This document shows positions 15,969 through 23,735 of a stretch of 48,819 bases of DNA, in pieces. This stretch comes from an uncultured Oscillibacter sp. (GTDB lineage: Bacteria > Bacillota > Clostridia > Oscillospirales > Oscillospiraceae): positions 1 through 48,819 of the forward strand of contig CANAWG010000019.1 of NCBI GenBank assembly GCA_947365245.1, written 5' to 3'. The position numbers and the translations under genes were made by a program. Numbering within the stretch: the stretch's first letter is position 1; every line of letters starts with the position of its first letter. Under the pieces are notes generated by a model. The model ran no database searches. It saw only the letters and a program-made list of their open reading frames with translations, and was not told where the DNA came from.

Positions 15969-18044
15969 ATGAAGCGGACAACCCGAAAACTCGGTGCGCT
16001 GCTGCTGGCCCTGGCGCTGTGCCTGAGCCTCTGCGTCCCGGCCTTGGCGGCGGAGGAGGACGGTCTCCATACCGCGGCCAGACAGGCCGCGGCGGGGGCC
16101 AGGACTTACGGCGGCGCCAGCCAGATCAGCTGGGCGGTGTGGCAGGACGGTGAGATCATCACCAATGGAACCATGACCGCGTCCCAGGACCCGGACGCCG
16201 GTGATTCGGAGCAGCTGGGCGCTGTGGGCGGGAGGCTTTACGGCATCGGCTCCGTCAGCAAGATCTACACCACCGTGGCCGCCATGCAGCTGGTGGAGGC
16301 GGGAAAGCTGGACCTGGACAAGCCGGTGACCACGTACCTGCCGGCGTTCAAAATGGCGGACCAGCGCTACAAGCAGATCACCGTGCGGATGCTGCTGAAC
16401 CACTCCTCCGGCCTCATGGGCTCCTCCATGGGCAGCGGACTGCTGTTTGACGATCCCAGCGAGGCCGCCGCGGACCGGCTTCTGGAGCGGCTGGCCGTCC
16501 AGCGGCTGAAAGCGGACCCCGGCGCGTACAGCGTCTACTGCAACGACGGCTTCACCCTGGCCCAGCTGGTGGTGGAGGCCGTCAGCGGGCAGGAGTTCAT
16601 GGACTATGTCCGCGCCAACATCCTGAAGCCCGCCGGCCTGAAGGAGACCTATGCCCCCGGCGACGGATTCGGAGACCGGGCCGACATCTACGGCGGAAGC
16701 GATACTGCGCCGCTGCCCATGGACTGCCTGGGCGTTCTGGGCACCGGCGGCCTGTACGCCACGGCGGAGGACGTGGCCGCTTTCGGCGGGGCTCTCACCG
16801 GCACCGGGCTCTTAAAGCAGGCCTCCCTGGACGCCATGGCCCAGCCGGAGTACAAAAAGGGCCTGTGGCCCCAGGAGGACGCCCCTGACGCCCTCAGCTA
16901 CGGCTTGGGCTGGGACAGCGTGGAGTGGTTCCCCTTCCACCAAAACGGCATCACCGCCCTGGTAAAGGGCGGCGACACCCAGTTCTACCACGCGGGGCTG
17001 GTGGTGATTCCGGAGTACCGCATGGCCGCGGCGGTGCTGACCTCCGGGGGCGTGTCCACCTACAACGAGCTGGCCGCCACCCAGATGCTTGTCGCCGCGT
17101 TGAAGACCCAGGGCGTGGAGGTGGACGAGACCCCCGTCACATTACCGGAGGCCGCCCCCGCCAAAATGCCCCGGGAGCTGCTGAAAAACGCCGGATACTA
17201 CGGCTCCCTCCTCCAGTACAAGGTGGACATCACATCGGACGGCAAGCTGACCATGAACTACCTGGGCATGGACGTCCCCGCCCAGGAGTTCACCTATCAC
17301 AGCGACGGCACGTTCCGAGACGCCGCCGGCATGGCCTGTTTGAAGTTCGTCAAGGAGTCCAACGGGGAGGTCTATCTCTACCAGCGGGCTTTCTCCGCGC
17401 TCCCCGGCCTGGGGGGCCTGGGCACCTCCAATTACGCCGCCATGAAGCTGCCGGAGAATAAAATCTCCCCGGAGCTCCAGAAGAGCTGGGACGACTTTGC
17501 CAGCGGCACGGACATCCTCCCCATGAACGAGCGGTACAGCTCCCAGGTCTACTGGGCCATGACCGCCGCCGCCCAGGTGGAAAGCGCCGCGGAAGAGGGG
17601 GTCCCCGGCTATATGGGCTCCCTGAAGATCGTGGACGAAACCCACGCCCAATACGCCGTCCAGATCCCCGGCAACGTGGGCCGGGACGGCTATGACCTGG
17701 AGCTCCGCCGGGACGAAGCGGGCGCGCTGTGGATGTATCAGTCCAACGGGTCCGTGTATATGGAGCAGGCGGCGGCGCCGGTCCTCTCCGCCGGCGGCGG
17801 CTCCGCCCGCTGCACCATCCAGCCCGACGGCTACGCCCGCTGGTACAAGATCGGCGAAAACACCGCCGGAAAGACCATGGCGGTCCAGCTGCCAAAGGAC
17901 GCCGGATTCTGGGTCTACGACAAGGACTGGAACGTCGCCGCCTCCTCCGTGGTGGGCGGGGACACCTCCGCCGCGCTGCCGGAGGGGGGCATGGTGGTCT
18001 TTGCCGGGGATCCCGGCGCGGTGTTCCGCCTGACCTTCTCCTGA
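15969..18044 (+). CDS. Secreted serine hydrolase, class C beta-lactamase/PBP-like
   Basis: The 691-residue protein begins with a clear signal peptide (KRTTRK, hydrophobic 8-24, cleavage near ALAA). The class C/esterase fold follows at about 35-400 with S95-V-S-K98 (SxxK), Y190-C-N192 (YxN) and HAGLVVIPEYRM in place of the KTG strand. The last 290 residues form a beta-rich accessory part resembling the lipocalin-like tails of D-aminopeptidase/PBP4* relatives. Likely activities are D-amino acid peptidase, esterase or a beta-lactam-binding protein. The start at 15969 fits the GAAAGGAACG ribosome site and the signal peptide. It is preceded by a MerR-type promoter, so expression may respond to a drug or stress. 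Confidence 0.88.
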   Translation: MKRTTRKLGALLLALALCLSLCVPALAAEEDGLHTAARQAAAGARTYGGASQISWAVWQDGEIITNGTMTASQDPDAGDSEQLGAVGGRLYGIGSVSKIYTTVAAMQLVEAGKLDLDKPVTTYLPAFKMADQRYKQITVRMLLNHSSGLMGSSMGSGLLFDDPSEAAADRLLERLAVQRLKADPGAYSVYCNDGFTLAQLVVEAVSGQEFMDYVRANILKPAGLKETYAPGDGFGDRADIYGGSDTAPLPMDCLGVLGTGGLYATAEDVAAFGGALTGTGLLKQASLDAMAQPEYKKGLWPQEDAPDALSYGLGWDSVEWFPFHQNGITALVKGGDTQFYHAGLVVIPEYRMAAAVLTSGGVSTYNELAATQMLVAALKTQGVEVDETPVTLPEAAPAKMPRELLKNAGYYGSLLQYKVDITSDGKLTMNYLGMDVPAQEFTYHSDGTFRDAAGMACLKFVKESNGEVYLYQRAFSALPGLGGLGTSNYAAMKLPENKISPELQKSWDDFASGTDILPMNERYSSQVYWAMTAAAQVESAAEEGVPGYMGSLKIVDETHAQYAVQIPGNVGRDGYDLELRRDEAGALWMYQSNGSVYMEQAAAPVLSAGGGSARCTIQPDGYARWYKIGENTAGKTMAVQLPKDAGFWVYDKDWNVAASSVVGGDTSAALPEGGMVVFAGDPGAVFRLTFS

Positions 18045-18073
18045 CGGAGCAGCGGCGTCTATAGAGATGAAAT

Positions 18074-18109
18074 GAGAGGCCGGGGCGGTAAAAACCGCTC
18101 CGGCCTCTC
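18074..18109. terminator. Convergent hairpin between serine hydrolase and MATE genes
   Basis: A 16-bp stem (18074-18089 with 18094-18109, one G-U pair) with an A-rich 4-base loop lies between two converging genes. It has no T-run, so its strength as a terminator is uncertain. Confidence 0.7.
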
Positions 18110-18138
18110 GGGTTCTGGCTGAGGGTGGAGGACAGGCG

Positions 18139-19539
18139 TCAGGGGAGGAGCTCCGGCGGGGCTTCGGCCTCCGGCGGGACCGGACGGGCGCAGTACCGGT
18201 CCAGAACCCTGGGCGTGAGGCGCAGAAACAGGATGATGGAGATCAAACTGGCGGTGATGTCGCAAAAGGGCTCCGCGGCGAAGGCGGCGGGGGCGGAGAA
18301 CAGAACGGGAAACAGCAGGATGCCCCCCAGAAAGAGGCTCTTGCGCATCAGGGAGCACCCCAGGGCCAGCCGTACCTGCCCCAGGGCGGTGGACATATCC
18401 ACGCACATCCACTGGGCCGCCATGGAGAGGGCCCCCATGGTGTAGATCCGGATATAGCGCACGCTGCGCGTCAAAATCTCCCCGTCCTTGGAGAAGAACA
18501 GGACGAACCGGGGCGCCAGCACCTGGGTCAGCGCCAGCATGAGGGCGGCGAAGCCCAGGCACAGGAGGAACACGCCACAGAGGGCCTGCCGCACCCGCTT
18601 CCGGTCCCCGGCTCCCAGGTTGAAGCTCACCACCCCCTGGCAGCCCAGGGTGATGCCGCTCATGGGCATGGACAGGAGGAGCATATAGCTCTGGACGATG
18701 GCGGCGCAGGTGATGAGAACGTCCCCCTCGCCGGGACCGCCGCGGCGCTGGAGGGCCGTGTTGAGGATGATGAGGATCACGCTGTCCAGGGCGTAGGTGA
18801 GGAAAGGGGGGAGGCCCAGCAGCAGGATCCGCCGGCACAGACCGCCCTGGAACCGCCCCCAGCGGAGGGGGGCGGGCAGTCCCGGCAGACGCAGGGACGC
18901 CAGGGCGAAGACGCAGGCGGCGGCCTGGGAGAGGACGGTGGCCCAGGCGGCGCCGGAGACCCCCAGACCCAGCAGAAAGATGAACACCGGGTCCAGGGCG
19001 ATGTTCAGCGCCGCCCCCAGCATCACCGTGACCATGCCCAGGCCCGAGCGGCCCTGGGCGATGAGGAAGCTGTTCAGCCCGCCGGAAAGCAGGGCGAACG
19101 CCGTGCCGGCGATGTAGACGGTGATGTAGTCCAGGGCGTAGGGAAAGGTGTCGGCGCTGGCGCCGAACCACCAGAGAAACTGGCGGCGCAGCAGGAAGAA
19201 CACCGCGCTCAGTCCCACCGCCAGCCCCAGCAGCAGCCGAAAACAGTTGGAGAGGATGGCCCCGGCGGCCTCCCGGTCCCCGGCACCCAGCTTCATGGCC
19301 ATCAGCGGCGTGCCGCCCAGGCCCACCAGCATGGAAAAAGAGGACAGCAGCGTGATGATGGGCCCGCAGACCCCCACCCCCGCCAGGGCCAGACCGCCGA
19401 TATCGGGGATGTGGCCGATGAACATCCGGTCCACGATGCTGTAGAGGACGTTGACAAACTGGGCCAGCATGGTGGGCACCGCCAGGCGGAGCAGCAATCC
19501 CGGCATGGGATCCCGCCCCAGGTCGTTTTTCCGGCGCAT
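18139..19539 (-). CDS. MATE family multidrug/cation antiporter
   Basis: The 466-residue protein has about 12 hydrophobic segments in two related halves, each opening with a MATE-like helix (LAVPTMLAQFVNVLYSIVDR near residue 20 and LGLPPFLTYALDSVILIILN near residue 240). MATE proteins export drugs, organic cations or metabolites using Na+ or H+. GGAGAGGGGGAT precedes the ATG, and a consensus promoter lies 60 bases upstream. The gene converges on the serine hydrolase and diverges from the LRR/VWA/MoxR operon. Substrate is not predictable. The C-terminal Pro/Glu-rich end is ordinary variation. Confidence 0.93.
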   Translation of the reverse strand: MRRKNDLGRDPMPGLLLRLAVPTMLAQFVNVLYSIVDRMFIGHIPDIGGLALAGVGVCGPIITLLSSFSMLVGLGGTPLMAMKLGAGDREAAGAILSNCFRLLLGLAVGLSAVFFLLRRQFLWWFGASADTFPYALDYITVYIAGTAFALLSGGLNSFLIAQGRSGLGMVTVMLGAALNIALDPVFIFLLGLGVSGAAWATVLSQAAACVFALASLRLPGLPAPLRWGRFQGGLCRRILLLGLPPFLTYALDSVILIILNTALQRRGGPGEGDVLITCAAIVQSYMLLLSMPMSGITLGCQGVVSFNLGAGDRKRVRQALCGVFLLCLGFAALMLALTQVLAPRFVLFFSKDGEILTRSVRYIRIYTMGALSMAAQWMCVDMSTALGQVRLALGCSLMRKSLFLGGILLFPVLFSAPAAFAAEPFCDITASLISIILFLRLTPRVLDRYCARPVPPEAEAPPELLP

Positions 19540-19587
19540 AAAACCATCCCCCTCTCCAAAAGACTTTATGTGCGGGCGCGAATACCC

Positions 19588-19626
19588 GCGGCTTGCTTAT
19601 TATAGCCGCCTGGCGAAAAATGTCAA
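19588..19626 (-). promoter_or_regulatory. Consensus promoter and operator candidate of the MATE gene
   Basis: On the minus strand TTGACA (19626-19621), a 16-base spacer and TATAAT (19604-19599) match SigA consensus in both boxes. GCGGCT and AGCCGC (19588-19593, 19604-19609) form a dyad flanking the -10, a likely repressor site that would keep such a strong promoter in check. Confidence 0.85.
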
Positions 19627-19662
19627 GCGGAGGGGGTGCGGAACGCCGGATCGGAGCGGGGG

Positions 19663-19697
19663 GAGGCGCCGCTCTGCGGCGCCTCGCCATTTTTTAG
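19663..19697 (+). terminator. Orphan terminator in a divergent region
   Basis: GAGGCGCCGC and GCGGCGCCTC (19663-19672, 19676-19685) form a perfect 10-bp stem with a 3-base loop, followed by GCCA and six T. It points in the plus direction, yet no plus-strand gene lies upstream. It may insulate the next operon or end a short RNA. Confidence 0.6.
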
Positions 19698-19725
19698 ACA
19701 GGGCCTAGGAAACCGGGGCGGTTTG

Positions 19726-19734
19726 TGATATACT
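19726..19734 (+). promoter_or_regulatory. Extended -10 promoter of the LRR/VWA/MoxR operon
   Basis: TGA followed by TATACT (19729-19734) is an extended -10 about 40 bases before the first gene. There is no good -35. Confidence 0.5.
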
Positions 19735-19772
19735 GTATCGGAATTTGAAACGGCAGCGGGGAGGCGAGGGCA

Positions 19773-20750
19773 TTGGAGACCGTCAGCGGCGTCAGCAAGT
19801 GGAAATTGACCGTCCGCCGGAAAGGGGACGGGGTGACCGTTCTGCGGGCGGTGACCTGTGAGGAATCCGCCGCGCTGCCGGAGACGCTGTGGGGCCTGCC
19901 GGTGACGGCCCTGGGGGATCACGCCCTGGCCCCCGGCGCCGTCCCGGCGCCCGGCCAGGAGGTGCTGGTATCCTGCGGTCCCCTGCCGCCGGACGTACAG
20001 TGGGACAACCGGAACCTCCGGGAGCTGACCCTCCCCGCCTCCCTGGAGCGGATGGGGGACTACGCCCTCTTCAACTGCACGTCGCTGAAAAAGCTGTGCC
20101 TGGGGGACGGCGTGCAGTACTGGGGCGGCGGGGCCATCATGAACTGCCGCCTGCTGGACACGTTCCGGGTGGACTGCGCCGGCCGGGAGGGGGAGCTGCT
20201 GGCGTACTTCGCCGGGGAGCTGCCGGGGGAGCTGGACGTGGAGCTGCGCCGGGGCGGTGAGACGGAGGCAAGGCTGATTTTCCCGGAGTACGTGGAGGTC
20301 TACGAGGAGAACTGCCCCGCCCACCACTTCGACTACAGCATCTACGGCGCGGGCTACGGCTACCACCACTGCTTCTACGGCAAGAAGCTGGACCTCAGGG
20401 CCTACGACGCCCTGTGGCGGCCCATGCTGGCCATGGAGCACGAGGCGGGGTGCGCCCTGCGGCTGGCCTGGTGGCGCCTGCGGTATCCGGCGGAGCTGAC
20501 GGACCGCGCCGGGGAAGGCTACCGGGCCTATCTCCGGGCACACACGCTGGAGGCTGTCCGGTGGCTTCTCTCCGCGGGGCACGGCGGAGACCTGGGACTG
20601 CTGCTGGCGGAGGCCCCGCCGGACCGGGAGACGCTGAGAGACGCCTGCGCCCTGGCCCGGGAGCGGGGAGACGCCGCCGCCCTGGCGCTGCTGCTGGAGG
20701 AGCAGCACCGGCGGTTCCCGGCGGGGGCGGCCCGGGACTTTACGCTGTGA
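19773..20750 (+). CDS. Leucine-rich-repeat-like protein linked to VWA/MoxR
   Basis: The 325-residue protein is read from a TTG start after GGGGAGGCGAGGG. Residues 80-135 contain BspA-type repeat turns (LRELTLPASLERMGDYALFNCTSLKKL split as LRELTLPASLERMG and DYALFNCTSLKKL). The rest is unassigned, with a charged, helix-rich C-terminal half (200-325) that looks like tandem short helical repeats. It has no signal peptide or membrane segment, so it is probably cytosolic. It is followed 26 bases later by a VWA protein and then by a MoxR ATPase, so it is probably an adaptor or substrate-recognition partner of that pair. Function is otherwise unknown. Confidence 0.72.
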   Translation: METVSGVSKWKLTVRRKGDGVTVLRAVTCEESAALPETLWGLPVTALGDHALAPGAVPAPGQEVLVSCGPLPPDVQWDNRNLRELTLPASLERMGDYALFNCTSLKKLCLGDGVQYWGGGAIMNCRLLDTFRVDCAGREGELLAYFAGELPGELDVELRRGGETEARLIFPEYVEVYEENCPAHHFDYSIYGAGYGYHHCFYGKKLDLRAYDALWRPMLAMEHEAGCALRLAWWRLRYPAELTDRAGEGYRAYLRAHTLEAVRWLLSAGHGGDLGLLLAEAPPDRETLRDACALARERGDAAALALLLEEQHRRFPAGAARDFTL

Positions 20751-20776
20751 GAGCTTGTTGAAAAAGAGGTGTTTCA

Positions 20777-22132
20777 TTGGAACAGAGGTATGAGAAAATC
20801 GGACAGGAGATCCTCGCCGCCGCCCGGAACGAGCTGTATCTGAATCTGCCCTATCTGGATGCGGCGCTGTGCGCCCTGGCCTTTCAGCCCGGGGGCGGGG
20901 TGACGCTGTCCCTGGCCACCGACGGGGAGACGCTGTACTACGACGGGGCCTTTTTGTCGGAGCGGTATCTCCGGTCCCGGACGGCGGTGAACCGGGCGTA
21001 CCTCCACGTGCTGCTGCACTGTATGCTGCGCCATCTGGGGAAGAAGCGGGGCAGGGTTTCGGAGCTGTGGGACCTCGCCTGCGACGCGGCGGTGGAGAGC
21101 ATCCTGGACGGGCTGGACTACCCCTGCCTTGCGGGGGACGGCGCGCCGCTGCGGCGGAAGTTCTACGGCGAGTGCCGCATGGACATGCCGGTGCTCACCG
21201 CCGAGGGCGTCTACCGCCGATTGCTGCGGCTGGCTCTGCCGGAGTACGAGCTGGCCCGGCTCCAGCGGGCCTTTCTGGTGGACGACCACGGACTGTGGGA
21301 CATGGAGCGGCGGGACGATCAGGAGCGGAGCCAGCGGCAGGACGAGAGGTGGAGGGACCTCTCGGAGAAGACCCGCACCGGCATGGAGACCGTGCTGGCG
21401 GGACAGGCCACCGGCGGCGAGGCGGTGCTGGAGCAGATCCGGGTGGCGGTCCGGGACGACATCGACTACCGGGCCTTTCTCCGGCGGTTCGCCGTGCCCC
21501 GGGAGGTGATGGCGGTGGACGGAGACGCCTTTGACTACGGCTTTTACGCCTACGGCCTGCGGCTCTATGGGAACCTCCCCCTGGTGGAGCCGCCGGAGAC
21601 CCGGGAGGAAAAGCGCATCGAGGACTTCGTCATCGCCGTGGACACCTCCATGTCCACCTCCGGGGAGCTGGTGCGGCAGTTTCTCAGCTGCACCTACGCC
21701 ATCTTGCGCAGCAGGTCGACCTTTACCCGGAAGGTGAACATCCGCATTTTGCAGTGCGACGACCAGATCCGCGCCGACACGGCGATCCGCGACCTGGAGG
21801 ACCTGCGGCGCTACATGGAGAATTTCCAGCTTGCCGGCGGCAGCGCCACGGACTTCCGGCCGGTGTTTGACCACGTGGAGCAGCTGCGGCGGGAGGGGGC
21901 CTTTACCAGCCTCCGGGGGCTGATCTACTTCACCGACGGCATGGGAATCTACCCCCGGCGGCGGCCGCCCTGGGAGACGGCCTTTGTGCTGCTGGAGGAG
22001 CCGCCCATGTCCGTGCGGGTGCCCCCCTGGGCCATCCGGCTGGTGCTGGACCTGCCGGGGCTGGAGCGGGCTGTCCGGGAGGCGTCGGAGCTGCCGGACA
22101 TGATCGATCTTTCGGAATTACCGGAACTTTAA
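20777..22132 (+). CDS. VWA-like protein of the DUF2201 metallopeptidase-related family
   Basis: The 451-residue protein starts at TTG after AAAGAGGTG. The N-terminal part (about 1-130) resembles the DUF2201 zincin-like domain, but where the family has HExxHxxxxH this protein has H77-V-L-L-H81-C-M-L-R-H86, lacking the catalytic Glu. The C-terminal part (about 280-440) is a von Willebrand A domain with the metal site D-T-S-M-S in FVIAVDTSMSTSGE and GGSATDFRPVFDH. Such VWA proteins work with the MoxR ATPase encoded next, typically as chaperones inserting cofactors or metals or remodelling partners. The missing Glu suggests a binding rather than a cleaving role. Confidence 0.83.
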   Translation: MEQRYEKIGQEILAAARNELYLNLPYLDAALCALAFQPGGGVTLSLATDGETLYYDGAFLSERYLRSRTAVNRAYLHVLLHCMLRHLGKKRGRVSELWDLACDAAVESILDGLDYPCLAGDGAPLRRKFYGECRMDMPVLTAEGVYRRLLRLALPEYELARLQRAFLVDDHGLWDMERRDDQERSQRQDERWRDLSEKTRTGMETVLAGQATGGEAVLEQIRVAVRDDIDYRAFLRRFAVPREVMAVDGDAFDYGFYAYGLRLYGNLPLVEPPETREEKRIEDFVIAVDTSMSTSGELVRQFLSCTYAILRSRSTFTRKVNIRILQCDDQIRADTAIRDLEDLRRYMENFQLAGGSATDFRPVFDHVEQLRREGAFTSLRGLIYFTDGMGIYPRRRPPWETAFVLLEEPPMSVRVPPWAIRLVLDLPGLERAVREASELPDMIDLSELPEL

Positions 22133-22164
22133 CGGCGCGCCGCGAAGCGCCGGGGAGGGAAACC

Positions 22165-23688
22165 ATGAACATCAAACAAGCCAAACAGGAGATTGCCGAC
22201 ACCCTGCGGGCGTACCTGGCCAAGGACGAGCTGGGCAGCTATCTGATCCCCGCCGTGCGCCAGCGGCCCGTGCTGCTGATGGGCCCGCCGGGCATTGGCA
22301 AGACCCAGATCATGGAGCAGATCGCCGCGGAGACCGGCGTGGGCCTGGTGGCCTACACCATCACCCACCACACCCGTCAGAGCGCCGTGGGTCTGCCTTT
22401 CATCGAAAAGCGGACCTACGGCGGCCGGGAATTTTCCGTCACGGAGTACACCATGAGCGAGATCCTGGCCTCCGTCTACCAGCTGATGGAGCGGACGGGC
22501 ATCAAGGAGGGCATCCTCTTTCTGGACGAGATCAACTGCGTCTCCGAGACCCTGGCCCCCATGATGCTCCAGTTCCTTCAGTGCAAGACCTTCGGCAACC
22601 AGCGCCTGCCGGAGGGGTGGCTCATCGCGGCGGCGGGGAACCCGCCGGAGTACAACAAGTCCGTGCGGGACTTCGACGTGGTGACGCTGGACCGGGTGAA
22701 GCGGATGGAGGTGGCGGAGGACTACGCCGTCTGGAAGGAGTACGCCCGGGCAAAGGGCGTCCACGGGGCGGTGATCTCCTACCTGGACATCAAAAAGGAC
22801 CACTTCTACCGGGTGGAGACCACGGCGGAGGGGCTGGAGTTCGCCACGGCCCGGGGCTGGGAGGACCTCAGCGAGCTGATCTGCGCCTATGAGAAGCTGG
22901 GCCTCCGGGTGAGCCGGGAGGTGGTGGGGCAGTACATCCAGATGCCCCGCATTGCCAAGGACTTCGCAAACTATCTGGAGCTCTACTACAAGTACCAGCG
23001 GACCTACCATGTGGAGGACATCTTAAGCGGCACGTGGCAGCCCATCACCGTGTCGGAGCTGCGGGGCGCGCCCTTTGACGAGAAGCTGTCGGTGATGGGG
23101 CTGGTGCTCTCCCGCCTCAGCGAGGAGGCCCGGAACACCCGGCGCCAGGACGCCCTGACCACCGCCCTCCACGGCGCCCTGACGGAGTTCCGGGAGCGGA
23201 TCGGGGCGGAGGCGCCCCAGGCGGTGCTGGCCCGGCTGATCCGGCAGCGGCAGGAGGCTCTGAAGCGGGCCGGGGAGGCGGGACAGCTGGACCGGGAGCG
23301 CCGGGACCTGGGCCTGCGGGAGATCCGGATGCTGGAGGACTGCGGGCGGCAGCTGGCGGACGTCCCCGGGGAGGAGGCCATGGACGCCGCGCGGGCCTGG
23401 TTTTCCCGGGAGGTGGACCGCCGGGCGGCCCTGGGGCAGGAGACCGGGGCCATGTTTGAAAACGCGTTCCGCTTTCTGGAGGAGACCTTCGGCGACAGCC
23501 AGGAGCTGGTGATCTTCGTGACGGAGATCACCGCCGGATTCGACACCAGCTGGTTTGTGGAGAACTTCGGCTGCGACGCCTACTTCCGCCACAACCGGGA
23601 GCTGCTGTTCGACGACACCCGGCACCGTATCCGGGAGGAGATCGCCGCCGTCAAGGCGGCGGAGCGGGAGAACCGGCAGGAGGAATAA
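22165..23688 (+). CDS. MoxR-family AAA+ ATPase
   Basis: The 507-residue protein has an AAA+ core at about 25-260 with Walker A GPPGIGKT (near residue 41) and Walker B ILFLDEINC (near 117). A sensor-like AAAGNPPEYNKSVRDFD segment and a lid follow, then a long Arg/Glu-rich helical C-terminal half (about 290-507). MoxR ATPases pair with VWA-domain proteins, and the VWA gene ends 32 bases upstream. GGGGAGGGA precedes the ATG. The charged C-terminal extension is longer than in simple MoxR proteins and may bind the LRR or VWA partner. The target of this chaperone-like unit is unknown. Confidence 0.9.
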   Translation: MNIKQAKQEIADTLRAYLAKDELGSYLIPAVRQRPVLLMGPPGIGKTQIMEQIAAETGVGLVAYTITHHTRQSAVGLPFIEKRTYGGREFSVTEYTMSEILASVYQLMERTGIKEGILFLDEINCVSETLAPMMLQFLQCKTFGNQRLPEGWLIAAAGNPPEYNKSVRDFDVVTLDRVKRMEVAEDYAVWKEYARAKGVHGAVISYLDIKKDHFYRVETTAEGLEFATARGWEDLSELICAYEKLGLRVSREVVGQYIQMPRIAKDFANYLELYYKYQRTYHVEDILSGTWQPITVSELRGAPFDEKLSVMGLVLSRLSEEARNTRRQDALTTALHGALTEFRERIGAEAPQAVLARLIRQRQEALKRAGEAGQLDRERRDLGLREIRMLEDCGRQLADVPGEEAMDAARAWFSREVDRRAALGQETGAMFENAFRFLEETFGDSQELVIFVTEITAGFDTSWFVENFGCDAYFRHNRELLFDDTRHRIREEIAAVKAAERENRQEE

Positions 23689-23690
23689 AG

Positions 23691-23724
23691 AACGGCCGGC
23701 AGGACGATCGTCCTGCCGGCCGTT
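23691..23724. terminator. Bidirectional terminator between moxR and htpG
   Basis: A perfect 34-bp palindrome (left half 23691-23707) sits between two converging genes and is followed by TTTCCTTATTTT on the plus strand. Confidence 0.88.
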
Positions 23725-23735
23725 TCCTTATTTTC

